Shown here in pieces: positions 8,765 through 16,920 of a stretch of DNA of 64,000 nt. Numbering within the stretch: the stretch's first letter is position 1; the number at the start of each line of letters is the position of its first letter. This DNA comes from Caballeronia fortuita (lineage in GTDB: Bacteria > Pseudomonadota > Gammaproteobacteria > Burkholderiales > Burkholderiaceae): NCBI RefSeq assembly GCF_001544835.2, contig NZ_FCNX02000008.1:248001-312000 (forward strand). Reading direction: 5' to 3'. The notes under the pieces are model-generated. The model did no database searches, had not been told where the DNA came from, and saw only the letters and a program-made list of their open reading frames with translations. Made by a program: the position numbers and the translations under genes.

Positions 8765-9082
8765 ATGAGTCAGACGACTGTCCAGCTTGCGTTGGGCAAG
8801 CAGAAGATCATCGAAGACATCAAGGTATTGCTGAACGATTCGGAAGAATTGCTCCGCTTGTCGGCGACGCTGCCGGGCGAAGGTGTCGATGCGTTACGTG
8901 CGCGTCTGCGCGATCACGTCGATTCGGCGCGCGGCGCGCTCGAAGATGCGCAGGCGAGTGCGCAAAGCCGCTATCGCGCGAGCGTCGATTGCACCGAGAA
9001 GTATGTGAAGGACAATCCGTGGCAGTCGCTCGGCATTGCGGCGGGCGTCGGGTTTCTGGTGGGGCTTCTGGTTTCCCGCTGA
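8765..9082 (+). CDS. DUF883 (ElaB/YqjD-like) membrane-anchored protein
   Basis: A 105-residue member of the ElaB/YqjD/YgaM family. A long amphipathic helical region (about residues 8-80) is followed by the C-terminal anchor PWQSLGIAAGVGFLVGLLVS, preceded by the typical YVKDN. In enterobacteria these proteins sit in the inner membrane, are made in stationary phase and can tether ribosomes; that role is family knowledge only. The ATG follows GGGCGAGGACC. It lies between two other small stress-type genes in a probable sigma-54-driven unit. Confidence 0.88.
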   Translation: MSQTTVQLALGKQKIIEDIKVLLNDSEELLRLSATLPGEGVDALRARLRDHVDSARGALEDAQASAQSRYRASVDCTEKYVKDNPWQSLGIAAGVGFLVGLLVSR

Positions 9083-9151
9083 CTGGCCGCATTGCGGTGG
9101 CCGTCGATCGAACGTTGGCGGCGAACTTCTTGACGATGGGAGAGAACACAC

Positions 9152-9388
9152 ATGGCACGGCCTTCGATCGGAGTTTTCGGCGCGCTGTTTGCGTTAGGCG
9201 GCGTTCTCGCATGGAAGTGGGTGCAAGCGCAGGACGCGGCCGGGCGGCGCACCGCGCGCGACTTGAATCGCTGGGAGGACGAGGGCGGCAAGGTGCTCAC
9301 GCCGTCGACTGGCGCCAGGGCGCATCCGGTGAACGGCCACGGTACGGTCGGCGGCAGCGCCGATGCGTGGCATTTTCCGCGAAGCTGA
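9152..9388 (+). CDS. short single-helix protein of unknown function
   Basis: A 78-residue protein with an N-terminal hydrophobic helix (MARPSIGVFGALFALGGVLA) and a hydrophilic tail ending DAWHFPRS. No known domain was recognised. A clear GGGAGAG box lies before the ATG. It is the last gene before a terminator, in line with 8357 and 8765, and would be co-expressed with the DUF883 protein. Confidence 0.72.
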   Translation: MARPSIGVFGALFALGGVLAWKWVQAQDAAGRRTARDLNRWEDEGGKVLTPSTGARAHPVNGHGTVGGSADAWHFPRS

Positions 9389-9464
9389 ATCGGAACTGCG
9401 TCGCTTCCGGATCGTCATCCAGACGAGCCAACGGGCGCGGGGCATTCTAATGATGCGACCAATG

Positions 9465-9495
9465 AAACGCACGCTGATACCAGCGTGCGTTTTCA
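9465..9495 (+). terminator. terminator of the 8357-9388 operon
   Basis: A 12-bp stem AAACGCACGCTG / CAGCGTGCGTTT with a 4-base loop, followed by a short T-rich tail. Confidence 0.75.
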
Positions 9496-9496
9496 T

Positions 9497-9757
9497 CTTG
9501 ATAAACGCTTATAATCAGCGAAACATCGGCCATAAGTTGCCTAAATGGAAAAACTTACGCCGTGTCGAATCCAAGCGTGCGGCATCGGAAATTATTTTCT
9601 TTTTCGCGCATTTTGCGTGACGCTGGTCAGCCTTCCTTGCGCTGATCGGCCTTGACCGCGGAGCGCACCGGCCCGCGCGGCGTCCTTGCCGTGCGGAGAA
9701 GACCACGCCGCCATCCGGCGTGTGACCCTGAAACGCTTAGGAAGAACTCCAAACGCA
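9497..9757. other. upstream region of the response regulator gene
   Basis: No gene was seen. A perfect TATAAT is at 9510-9515, but no good -35 lies at the right distance. CGCATTTTG at 9607-9615 repeats part of the candidate enhancer motif at 8073. Confidence 0.4.
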
Positions 9758-11161
9758 ATGCCACATGTATTGATTGTCGATGACGATCCCAGTACCCGCG
9801 AGGCGCTAGCCGCGATCATCGGCGAAGATGGATTGACGACGGCCACCGCCGGCGATCTGCGCGAGGCGCGTATCCAGCTCGTTCGGCAGACGCCGGACGT
9901 CGTGTTCACCGATCTCAAGCTGCCCGACGGCACGGGCGTCGATCTGTTCGAGGATCTCGACCCGCGTTCGGGCGTCGAGTTCATCGTCATTACCGGTCAC
10001 GCGACGGTCGAATCCGCCGTCAGTGCGCTCAAGATGGGCGCGGCGGACTATCTCGTCAAGCCGATCAACATGCAGCGCGTCAAGGCCATCCTGTCGCGCC
10101 TGCCGCGCGCCGGCGACCTGAAAGCGGAAATCGGCACCTTGCGCGGCGAGTTGCGCCGCATGGGCCGCTTCGGGCTGATGCTCGGCAATTCGCCCGCGAT
10201 GCAGACCGTCTACGACCAGATCGGCCGCGTCGCGCCGACGGCGGCGTCGGTGCTGCTCATCGGCGAATCGGGCACCGGCAAGGAAGTCGCCGCGCAGACG
10301 CTGCACGAGCTGTCGCTGCGCCGCAAGCATTCGTTCATCGCGGTGAACTGCGGCGCGATCTCGCCGAATCTGATCGAATCGGAAATGTTCGGCCACGAGC
10401 GCGGCTCGTTCACGGGCGCGGACCGCCAGCACAAGGGTTATTTCGAACGCGCGAACGGCGGCACGCTGTTTCTCGACGAAATCACCGAAATGCCGATCGA
10501 GCTTCAGGTGAAGCTGCTTCGCGTGCTGGAGACGGGCATGTTCATGCGCGTCGGGACGACCAAGGAAATCGAGACGGACGTGCGCCTGATCGCCGCGACC
10601 AACCGCGATCCCGAACAGGCCGTGCTCGAAGGCAAGCTGCGCCTCGACCTCTATCACCGTCTCAACGTGTTCCCGATCAACCTGCCGCCGCTGCGAGAAC
10701 GCGGCAAGGATGTCGAACTGCTCGGCCAGGCGTTCCTCGACGAACTGAACGCCCGGTACAACACGAAGAAGGACTTCCCGCCGGCCGTGCGGGAAATGCT
10801 GGCCTCGTACAACTGGCCCGGCAACGTGCGCGAACTAAAGAACTACGTGCAGCGCGCGTACATCATGTCGGCGTCGGATTCGGACAGCACCGCGACCGTG
10901 CCGCTGCAGATTTCGCTGTCGAAGCCGTCGGCCGGCACGGCGGTGACGATCCCGTTCGGCACGTCGCTCGCGCAGGCAGATCGGCAGCTCATCCTTGCGA
11001 CGCTCGACCAGTGCGGCGGCGTGAAGACGCGCGCCGCGGAAATCCTCGGCATCAGCCTGAAAACGCTCTACAACCGGCTTGTCGAGTACGGTGAGGATGC
11101 GAACAAGGCCGCGGTCGGCGAAGGCGGCGAGATGAGCGATTCAGACAGCGAAAATCACTGA
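9758..11161 (+). CDS. sigma-54-dependent response regulator (NtrC family)
   Basis: A 467-residue activator with three domains. The receiver (residues 1-115) has the acidic pocket VDDDP, phospho-acceptor Asp52 in FTDLKLPDG, Thr79 and Lys101. The AAA+ domain (about 145-385) has [23 protein letters not shown] and PLRERG. The Fis-type helix-turn-helix ends in [16 protein letters not shown]. It would be switched on by phosphorylation, but no histidine kinase gene is adjacent. The recognition helix is almost the same as in the activator at 6663, so both probably share target sites. The start at 9758 gives the normal receiver N-terminus. Confidence 0.94.
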   Translation: MPHVLIVDDDPSTREALAAIIGEDGLTTATAGDLREARIQLVRQTPDVVFTDLKLPDGTGVDLFEDLDPRSGVEFIVITGHATVESAVSALKMGAADYLVKPINMQRVKAILSRLPRAGDLKAEIGTLRGELRRMGRFGLMLGNSPAMQTVYDQIGRVAPTAASVLLIGESGTGKEVAAQTLHELSLRRKHSFIAVNCGAISPNLIESEMFGHERGSFTGADRQHKGYFERANGGTLFLDEITEMPIELQVKLLRVLETGMFMRVGTTKEIETDVRLIAATNRDPEQAVLEGKLRLDLYHRLNVFPINLPPLRERGKDVELLGQAFLDELNARYNTKKDFPPAVREMLASYNWPGNVRELKNYVQRAYIMSASDSDSTATVPLQISLSKPSAGTAVTIPFGTSLAQADRQLILATLDQCGGVKTRAAEILGISLKTLYNRLVEYGEDANKAAVGEGGEMSDSDSENH

Positions 11162-11188
11162 ACGTCGCTTATCTTTAGACGAAATACA

Positions 11189-11220
11189 CGCCTGCGGCTT
11201 TGAAATCCGCAGGCGTTTTT
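11189..11220 (+). terminator. terminator of the response regulator gene
   Basis: A 9-bp stem CGCCTGCGG / CCGCAGGCG followed by five T. Confidence 0.85.
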
Positions 11221-11284
11221 CATTGGCAGCGGCGTTTTCTGCGCCGATAATGTGGCGGAAGGGTGCCATGCCGATGTGTCCGAG

Positions 11285-11300
11285 GGGAACGCACCTTGCT
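11285..11300 (+). promoter_or_regulatory. sigma-54-type promoter of the proline-rich protein gene
   Basis: GGGAACG-CACC-TTGCT with exact GG-N10-GC spacing. The -24 has A for C, as at 13757. The gene starts 70 bases after the expected start point. Confidence 0.6.
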
Positions 11301-11380
11301 GTCGATCGAAGGCATCCGCGCCGCGCCCGCGTGCCGTGCGGATCGAGAAACTACGATCACAAGACCGCAAGGAGCCCGTC

Positions 11381-11563
11381 ATGACAATCGAAGCCCAGAC
11401 GCCGCAACCGGCCGACCCGCCGGTGACGCCGCCCGATCAGCCGCCGCCCACGCCGATTCCGCCCGACACGAACCCGGACCCGACGCGTGAGCCGCCGACG
11501 CCGCCGTCGCAGCCGATTGGCGATCCGCCGCCGGGACCGGGCGATACGCCGCATGTCTACTGA
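11381..11563 (+). CDS. 60-residue proline-rich disordered protein
   Basis: Starts MTIEAQTPQPADPPVTPPDQ and stays proline-rich to the end (DTPHVY). There is no hydrophobic segment and no signal peptide, so it should be soluble and unfolded. A strong AAGGAG box seven bases before the ATG supports translation. It has its own sigma-54-type promoter and a terminator at 11674. Function unknown. With the disordered proteins at 11788 and 13806 it resembles a set of stress-induced low-complexity proteins. Confidence 0.7.
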   Translation: MTIEAQTPQPADPPVTPPDQPPPTPIPPDTNPDPTREPPTPPSQPIGDPPPGPGDTPHVY

Positions 11564-11673
11564 TACGGCCAGCGGCAGCAGGTTTTGCAAACGTTGGACA
11601 TGCCCAGAATTCGTGCAAGGTTTGAATAAGTTGCCATCCGAGACGTAGGGATTACAACGAAAGACGCAATAAT

Positions 11674-11707
11674 GACCGGCGACATGCTATGTCGCCGGTC
11701 GTTTTTT
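11674..11707 (+). terminator. strong terminator after the proline-rich gene
   Basis: A perfect 12-bp stem GACCGGCGACAT / ATGTCGCCGGTC, a three-base loop and a run of six T. Confidence 0.9.
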
Positions 11708-11787
11708 CTGAAGCCGCGCTCTTCGTAGCGCATCGGTCCGACGCCGCCGACGTCACTATCGCGACGGCCTTCTTCTCTGGAGGCACT

Positions 11788-12024
11788 ATGAGGCATCCCG
11801 CACTCCGACGCTCCGCGCGTCATTCATCCAAGCGCGAAGCGCGCGCCGAAGCGGCCAAGAACGCCGGCCCGCAAAGCGCGTCCGCACCGCCCGCCGTTCA
11901 CGATCCCGCCGCCCAGAACCGCCCCGCGCCTGGCGCTCCGCCCGATGGCGAGCACAATCAGGGTGGCGTTCGACGAGAAGGAATCGACTATCAGCGCGAC
12001 CTGGGCTCCGAGCAGGACGCGTGA
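11788..12024 (+). CDS. small hydrophilic disordered protein
   Basis: A 78-residue protein starting MRHPALRRSARHSSKREARA. The basic N-terminal third leads into a proline/alanine-rich middle and an acidic end (YQRDLGSEQDA). No family was recognised. A TGGAGG box eight bases before the ATG supports the start. A hairpin with T tail follows at 12067. I see no sigma-54 element directly upstream, so it may depend on readthrough or a promoter I cannot see. Confidence 0.6.
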   Translation: MRHPALRRSARHSSKREARAEAAKNAGPQSASAPPAVHDPAAQNRPAPGAPPDGEHNQGGVRREGIDYQRDLGSEQDA

Positions 12025-12066
12025 TTCCGGCCGGCCGCGGCACCCGACATAAGAAGAAAAATTTCT

Positions 12067-12092
12067 ACGCGACGCGCGATCGTCGCGTGTTT
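12067..12092 (+). terminator. hairpin terminator after the 11788 gene
   Basis: An 8-bp stem ACGCGACG / CGTCGCGT with loop CGCGAT and the tail GTTTTC. Confidence 0.6.
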
Positions 12093-12145
12093 TCGTTCGT
12101 CCGTAACATCTCCATACTAATTTTCGTTCGCGAAAGACGCCAAAA

Positions 12146-12161
12146 CGGCACAGGTTTTGCA
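12146..12161 (+). promoter_or_regulatory. sigma-54 promoter of otsA
   Basis: CGGCACA-GGTT-TTGCA. The -12 half is perfect, the -24 half keeps GGCAC and the spacing is exact. Expected start about 12172, 44 bases before otsA. Confidence 0.7.
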
Positions 12162-12215
12162 TACCCTTAATCGCCAATTCGAGCATGCAACGACAACTGA
12201 TGAGGTGATGCTGTA

Positions 12216-13670
12216 ATGAGCAGATTGATCGTGGTATCGAATCGCGTCGCCCCGATCCAGGAAGGCAAGCCCAGTGCGGGCGGCCTTGCGATCGGCGTGC
12301 TGGACGCGCTCAAGGAGACGGGGGGCGTGTGGTTCGGCTGGAGCGGCGAGATCGTCGGCGAAGCGGGCGCGCCGGTCGTGGAAACCAATGGAATGGTGAC
12401 CTACGCGACCGTGGGGCTGACACGCCGCGATTACGACCAGTATTACCGAGGGTTCTCCAACGCCACGCTGTGGCCGACATTTCACTATCGCAATGACCTG
12501 TCGCGCTTCGACCGCGAGGAATACGCGGGCTACATGCGCGTCAATGCGAGTCTCGCGGCAAAGCTGAAGTCGATGCTCAAGCCCGACGACATCATCTGGG
12601 TGCATGACTATCACATGCTCCCGTTCGCCCAGGAACTGCGCAAGCTCGGCGTCTCGAATCCGATCGGCTTCTTTCTGCACATTCCGTTTCCGGTGCCCGA
12701 GATCATGCGCACCGTGCCACCGCACGAGGAACTGATTGCGGCGATGTGTCAATACGATGTCGTCGGCTTTCAGACGGACGCCGACAAGCAATCGTTCATC
12801 GATTACGTCGAGCGCACGAGCCGCGGCCACTATAACGACGACGACGGCATGTTGCAGGCCTTCGGCCGCATGCTGAAGGTCGGCGCGTATCCGATCGGCA
12901 TCTATCCGGACGCCATCGCAAAGGCCGCCGAGCAGTTCGCCAACCGCAAGCAGGTGAAAAGCCTGCGCGACAGCATGCGCGGCCGCAAGCTCATCATGAG
13001 CGTCGATCGCCTCGATTACTCGAAGGGTCTCGTCGAGCGCTTCCAGGCGTTCGAGCGGCTTTTGCTGAACGCGCCGGGCTGGCACGGCCGCGTGTCGCTC
13101 GTGCAGATCGCGCCGCCGACGCGCTCGGACGTGCAGACCTATCAGCGCATTCGCCAGAATCTGGAAGGCGAGGCGGGACGCATCAACGGGCGTTTCGCGC
13201 AGCTCGACTGGACGCCGATTCAATACCTCAACCGCAAGTACGAACGCAATCTGCTGATGGCGCTGTTCCGGCTCTCGCAGGTCGGTTACGTGACGCCTTT
13301 GCGCGATGGCATGAATCTCGTCGCGAAGGAATATGTCGCGTCGCAGGATCCGGCCGATCCAGGTGCGCTCGTGCTGTCGCAGTTCGCGGGCGCGGCGGAT
13401 CAGTTGCCGGGCGCGCTCGTCGTCAATCCGTTCGATCTCTCGCAGATGTCCGAGGCGCTGGAGCGCGCACTGTCGATGCCGCTCGCCGAGCGTCAGTCGC
13501 GTCACGCCGACATGATGGCGCCGCTGCGCGAGAACAATCTCTCGGTCTGGCGCGATTCGTTCCTGTCGGATCTGCGCAGCGTCGCGACGGCGGCCTCCGT
13601 GACGGAGAAAACCGTTAAGACGGTGAAGCAGGGCGCAAGCGAAGCCAAGCGTCCGGCGGCGAAAGCCTGA
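12216..13670 (+). CDS. otsA: alpha,alpha-trehalose-6-phosphate synthase
   Basis: A 484-residue GT20 glycosyltransferase. It joins UDP-glucose and glucose-6-phosphate to trehalose-6-phosphate in the cytoplasm, the first step of trehalose synthesis for osmotic and desiccation protection. Visible motifs are SNRVAPIQEGKPSAGG at the N-terminus, IWVHDYHMLPFAQELR, the substrate-binding SVDRLDYSKGLVERF and PLRDGMNLVAKEYVA. No trehalose-6-phosphate phosphatase (otsB) is next to it. A GAGGTGATG box precedes the ATG. A -24/-12 element lies upstream, which places it in the putative sigma-54 stress regulon. Confidence 0.96.
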   Translation: MSRLIVVSNRVAPIQEGKPSAGGLAIGVLDALKETGGVWFGWSGEIVGEAGAPVVETNGMVTYATVGLTRRDYDQYYRGFSNATLWPTFHYRNDLSRFDREEYAGYMRVNASLAAKLKSMLKPDDIIWVHDYHMLPFAQELRKLGVSNPIGFFLHIPFPVPEIMRTVPPHEELIAAMCQYDVVGFQTDADKQSFIDYVERTSRGHYNDDDGMLQAFGRMLKVGAYPIGIYPDAIAKAAEQFANRKQVKSLRDSMRGRKLIMSVDRLDYSKGLVERFQAFERLLLNAPGWHGRVSLVQIAPPTRSDVQTYQRIRQNLEGEAGRINGRFAQLDWTPIQYLNRKYERNLLMALFRLSQVGYVTPLRDGMNLVAKEYVASQDPADPGALVLSQFAGAADQLPGALVVNPFDLSQMSEALERALSMPLAERQSRHADMMAPLRENNLSVWRDSFLSDLRSVATAASVTEKTVKTVKQGASEAKRPAAKA

Positions 13671-13697
13671 AGTCCACGCGAAGCACTTCGAAGACAG

Positions 13698-13731
13698 CCC
13701 CGCGTTTCGAAAGAAGCGCGGGGTTTTTTTT
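13698..13731 (+). terminator. otsA terminator
   Basis: A 7-bp stem CCCCGCG / CGCGGGG followed by eight T. Confidence 0.9.
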
Positions 13732-13756
13732 CATGCGCCGCCGGATGTCGCGTTCG

Positions 13757-13772
13757 CGGAACGCGTCTTGCG
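13757..13772 (+). promoter_or_regulatory. sigma-54-type promoter of the acidic protein gene
   Basis: CGGAACG-CGTC-TTGCG with exact spacing. The -24 has A instead of C, as in the element at 11285. The start codon is 34 bases further on. Confidence 0.55.
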
Positions 13773-13805
13773 GATTCATCGTCGACACGAACCAAGGAGG
13801 TCACG

Positions 13806-14168
13806 ATGAGCGGAAGCACATTGAACCCGCCGGAAGACGACGGCGCGGAATACGGCAAGGGGCACGGCACCGGCGCGCTCGGCCCGAGCGATTCGTCCGA
13901 TAGCGGATCGGACGTGCAGGGCGAAAAGCGCTATCCAGGCGATATCGAGGACGAACTCGACGCCCACGCGCTCGGCCAGTCGGAAGCCGAACTGAACAGC
14001 GATACAGATCGCTTCGGCACGGGCGAGGCCGCATCGGCGGATGGCGACAACAATCTCGAAACCGACGCCGACATTCTCCCCGATGAAATCGAGGACGAAA
14101 CGCGCGGCCTCGCCGACGAAGACGCTAACGCCGATCTCGACGCCGACCCGGACGCCGAACGTTCCTGA
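13806..14168 (+). CDS. highly acidic disordered small protein
   Basis: A 120-residue soluble protein in which roughly 30% of residues are Asp or Glu (for example DILPDEIEDETRGLADEDAN). It has no hydrophobic segment and begins MSGSTLNPPEDDGAEYGKG. A perfect AAGGAGG box lies before the ATG. No function can be assigned; the composition is like hydrophilin-type stress proteins. It has its own sigma-54-type promoter and a terminator, so it is a single-gene unit. Confidence 0.75.
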   Translation: MSGSTLNPPEDDGAEYGKGHGTGALGPSDSSDSGSDVQGEKRYPGDIEDELDAHALGQSEAELNSDTDRFGTGEAASADGDNNLETDADILPDEIEDETRGLADEDANADLDADPDAERS

Positions 14169-14190
14169 CGCATCGCGGCATGCAAGACCG

Positions 14191-14226
14191 AAAGCGGCGC
14201 GCTCCGAAAGGGACGCGCCGCTTTTT
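14191..14226 (+). terminator. terminator of the acidic protein gene
   Basis: An 11-bp stem AAAGCGGCGCG / CGCGCCGCTTT with a T-rich end. Confidence 0.85.
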
Positions 14227-14275
14227 ACACGCGCGTCGCATGGCGGGCTAACATCTTCGGATATCGCTTCCGGTC

Positions 14276-15202
14276 ATGCTCACCCTCACGATGGATCAGG
14301 ACGTCTCCGCCTCTCAATCCGCGCCCGTCGCTTCGGGGCGCACGTCGCGCTTCGGCTGGCTGTCGTGGATTGTCGATCCGGTCACGCAATGGTCGCAGGA
14401 CCATTGCTTAATGTTTTCGGCGGCGATCGCGTTTTTCGCTGCGTTTTCGCTCGCGCCGACGCTCGTCATCGTGATCGCGGTGGCGAGCGTCTTCTTCGGC
14501 GCCGAGGCCGTCCAGGGCCGCCTCTTCGCGGAGATCAGCGGCGTCGTCGGCATCGATGCGGCGCACGCGCTGGAAGCGATCGTCGCGAACGCGTGGCACG
14601 CCGATATTGCGCGCAGCACGGCGATCCTGTCGATCGCGGGCGTGCTGATCGGTGCGTCGGCGACGTTTTCATCGCTGCATAGCGCGCTCAACGTCATCTG
14701 GCCGACGCCTGCTGTGAGCGCGCGCGAGAGCATCGTGACGCTGCTGCGCGTGCGGCTGATGTCGTTCGGGCTCGTGGTCGGCTCGGGCGTGCTCGTCGCG
14801 TTGCTGCTTGTGCTCGATGCGCTCGTCGAGATACTCGGGCATTGGGTGCTCGGCGACGGCAGCCCGTTCGTCGTGCTGTCCGGACTCACGCGGCGCGCGA
14901 TATCGCTCGGCGTGCTGATGGTCGCGTTCACCGTACTGCTTAAATTCCTGCCGACGACGCGCATGCTCTGGCGCGATGCCGCGCTCGGCGCCGCCGCCGC
15001 CGCGATGCTCTTCGAAGCGGGCAAGCGTCTCTTCGCGTTCTATCTCGCCCATGCGGGCATGGCGAACATGTTTGGCGCGGCCGGCTCGCTCGCGATCATC
15101 CTCATGTGGCTCTATTACTCGGCGGCCGTGTTTCTCCTCGGCGCGGAGCTGTCGGCGACGGCGGCGAGAAAGCGCACGCATCGCGCGTCGGGATGGCGTT
15201 GA
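14276..15202 (+). CDS. YihY/virulence factor BrkB family inner-membrane protein
   Basis: A 308-residue membrane protein with about six helices: SAAIAFFAAFSLAPTLVIVI, the STAILSIAGVLIGASATFSS segment, and a final pair ending AGSLAIILMWLYYSAAVFLL. The segment FSAAIAFFAAFSLAP and the C-terminal AGSLAIILMWLYYSA are typical of the YihY (formerly RNase BN) family, whose biochemical role is unsettled. The start is uncertain: ATG at 14276 has no good ribosome binding site, and ATG at 14291 is an alternative. It is convergent with rpoN, and a hairpin lies between them. Confidence 0.85.
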   Translation: MLTLTMDQDVSASQSAPVASGRTSRFGWLSWIVDPVTQWSQDHCLMFSAAIAFFAAFSLAPTLVIVIAVASVFFGAEAVQGRLFAEISGVVGIDAAHALEAIVANAWHADIARSTAILSIAGVLIGASATFSSLHSALNVIWPTPAVSARESIVTLLRVRLMSFGLVVGSGVLVALLLVLDALVEILGHWVLGDGSPFVVLSGLTRRAISLGVLMVAFTVLLKFLPTTRMLWRDAALGAAAAAMLFEAGKRLFAFYLAHAGMANMFGAAGSLAIILMWLYYSAAVFLLGAELSATAARKRTHRASGWR

Positions 15203-15210
15203 GCGCCGGC

Positions 15211-15242
15211 AAAAAAAGAGGCCGTCCGCGAACGGACGGCCT
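15211..15242 (-). terminator. terminator of rpoN
   Basis: Read on the minus strand, a 10-bp stem AGGCCGTCCG / CGGACGGCCT with a four-base loop runs into seven T. It may also slow transcription from the convergent gene. Confidence 0.8.
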
Positions 15243-15313
15243 TCGGTTACGCACATGCCGCTCAGGCGCCTCGCTTGACCGGGTCGTCGCCGAGCGCCTT
15301 GCGCGTTAAAGCG

Positions 15314-16801
15314 TTACGCCTGACGGCGCAATTCCGCCGGCGGCACCTTCATCAGATGCCGATACTTCGCCACCGTGCGGCGCGCGACGATCACGCCCTG
15401 ATCGGCGAGCATCTTCGCGAGGCTCACGTCGGAGAGCGGATCGCGCGTGTTTTCCTTCGAGATCATTTCCTTCAGCAGCGCGCGCACGGCCGCGGCCGAG
15501 CACGTGCCGCCGCTTTCCGTCGACAGTTCGCGCGGGAAGAAGTGCTTGAACTCGAAGATGCCGCGCGGCGTGGCCATGTACTTGTTGCCCGTTGCGCGCG
15601 AGATGGTCGATTCATGCAGGCCGAGTTCATCGGCGACATCGCGGAGCACGAGCGGCTTCAGCGCGATTTCGCCGTAGTCGAAGAACGCCTTCTGATGGGA
15701 CACGATGCATTCGGCCACGCGCTGAATCGTCGTGAAGCGCTGCTGCGCGTTGCGGATCAGCCAGCGCGCTTCCTGCAACTGCTGCGCGAGCGGCGAGCGG
15801 CTCGCGCCCGCCGACTGCGCGAACAATTCCGCGTACATGCGATGAATGCGCGCGCGTGGCAGCACGGCCGGATTGATCGTCACGACCCATTGCTTCTTAA
15901 CCTGACGCACGATCACGTCCGGCACGACATAGTTGTCTTCGCTCGAACCGTAGTTCTCGCCGGGCTTCGGATCGAGACGGCGCACGAGCGCGCACGCGAT
16001 GCGCAGTTCGTCGGCCGTGCAGCCGATCTTCTTCTGAAGTTCGGCCTGCTCACGGCGCGCGAGACGCTCCAGATGATGCGCGACGATCTCGAGCGCGACG
16101 GCGCGCCCCGGCGTTTCTTCGTCGAGCGCTTCGAGTTGCAGCGTGAGACATTCCGACAGATTGCGCGCGCCGACGCCCGGCTTGTCGAGCGACTGCACGA
16201 GCTTCAGCGCGATATTGAGTTCGTCTTCGTGCAGTGCCGGCTCGATTTCGACGACGTTCGCGAGCTCGCTCAATTCCTGGCGCAGATAGCCGTCGTCGTC
16301 CAGCGCCTCGATGATGAGTTGCGCAATGGCGCGATCGCGTTCGTTCAATTGATAGAGGCGCAACGCGTCGTGGAGCGTTTCGTGCAACGAAGGCTCGATG
16401 CGGACCCAGTCGGCGGGATCGGAGCCCTCGCCATCGCCGTTGTTGCGCGTGCCGGTGCGGCCGAACGGATCGGAGGAGAATTCGCTGATGGAATCGTCGC
16501 GCGAACCGGCATCGACGCTTTGCTCGCTTTCCATACCGCTCTCGGGCGCGAGCGGCGTCTCGGCGGCGGTGTCGGAACTGGTCGAGAGCGTCGAGTCGCT
16601 CATGGAACTGCCGTTATCGGCGCCGAGCGCATTGTCCTCGGTTTGCGACTCGTCGTATTCGAGAAAGGGATTGGTATCCAGTGCGTTGCGCAATTCCTGC
16701 TGAAACTCCAGCGACGAAAGTTGCAGGAGACGGACCGATTGCTGAAGACGCGGTGTAAGTGCGAGCGTTTGCTTCGCACGGAGTTCGAGTGTAGGCGGCA
16801 T
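15314..16801 (-). CDS. rpoN: RNA polymerase sigma-54 factor, probably a second copy
   Basis: A 495-residue sigma-54. The glutamine/leucine-rich region I (LALTPRLQQSVRLLQLSS) binds activators. An acidic region II follows (about residues 50-125, rich in Asp, Glu and Ser). The core-binding and -12 recognition domains lead to the RpoN box as VARRTVAKYRHL. The usual Burkholderia rpoN is in an lptB-rpoN-hpf cluster; this gene instead sits between a YihY gene and a BON gene. I therefore infer a paralogue, and several Paraburkholderia have two. Upstream is a near-consensus sigma-54 promoter (16856-16871), so it is likely autoregulated. Confidence 0.95.
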   Translation of the reverse strand: MPPTLELRAKQTLALTPRLQQSVRLLQLSSLEFQQELRNALDTNPFLEYDESQTEDNALGADNGSSMSDSTLSTSSDTAAETPLAPESGMESEQSVDAGSRDDSISEFSSDPFGRTGTRNNGDGEGSDPADWVRIEPSLHETLHDALRLYQLNERDRAIAQLIIEALDDDGYLRQELSELANVVEIEPALHEDELNIALKLVQSLDKPGVGARNLSECLTLQLEALDEETPGRAVALEIVAHHLERLARREQAELQKKIGCTADELRIACALVRRLDPKPGENYGSSEDNYVVPDVIVRQVKKQWVVTINPAVLPRARIHRMYAELFAQSAGASRSPLAQQLQEARWLIRNAQQRFTTIQRVAECIVSHQKAFFDYGEIALKPLVLRDVADELGLHESTISRATGNKYMATPRGIFEFKHFFPRELSTESGGTCSAAAVRALLKEMISKENTRDPLSDVSLAKMLADQGVIVARRTVAKYRHLMKVPPAELRRQA

Positions 16802-16855
16802 TGCGTGCTAATCCTCGATTGTTCTGGATGTGATGGGCAGGTTTTGAATCATTAA

Positions 16856-16871
16856 AGCAACGGTCGTGCCA
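16856..16871 (-). promoter_or_regulatory. near-consensus sigma-54 promoter of rpoN (autoregulation)
   Basis: On the minus strand TGGCACG-ACCG-TTGCT, the best match in the window. The expected start near 16845 leaves a 44-base leader. Confidence 0.8.
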
Positions 16872-16920
16872 GCGTTCGCTAAGCTCGCGCCGCGACTGCC
16901 TTTTCTCTCCGCGGCTCGCA

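Noticed and set aside
11570-11592. CGGCAGCAGGTTTTGCA behind the proline-rich gene as another sigma-54 promoter
   Set aside because: The GG to GC distance is 11, not 10, and a strong terminator follows within about 85 bases with no gene between.
15275-16855. Plus-strand open frame opposite rpoN
   Set aside because: It mirrors the sigma-54 gene and has no ribosome binding site or recognisable domain.
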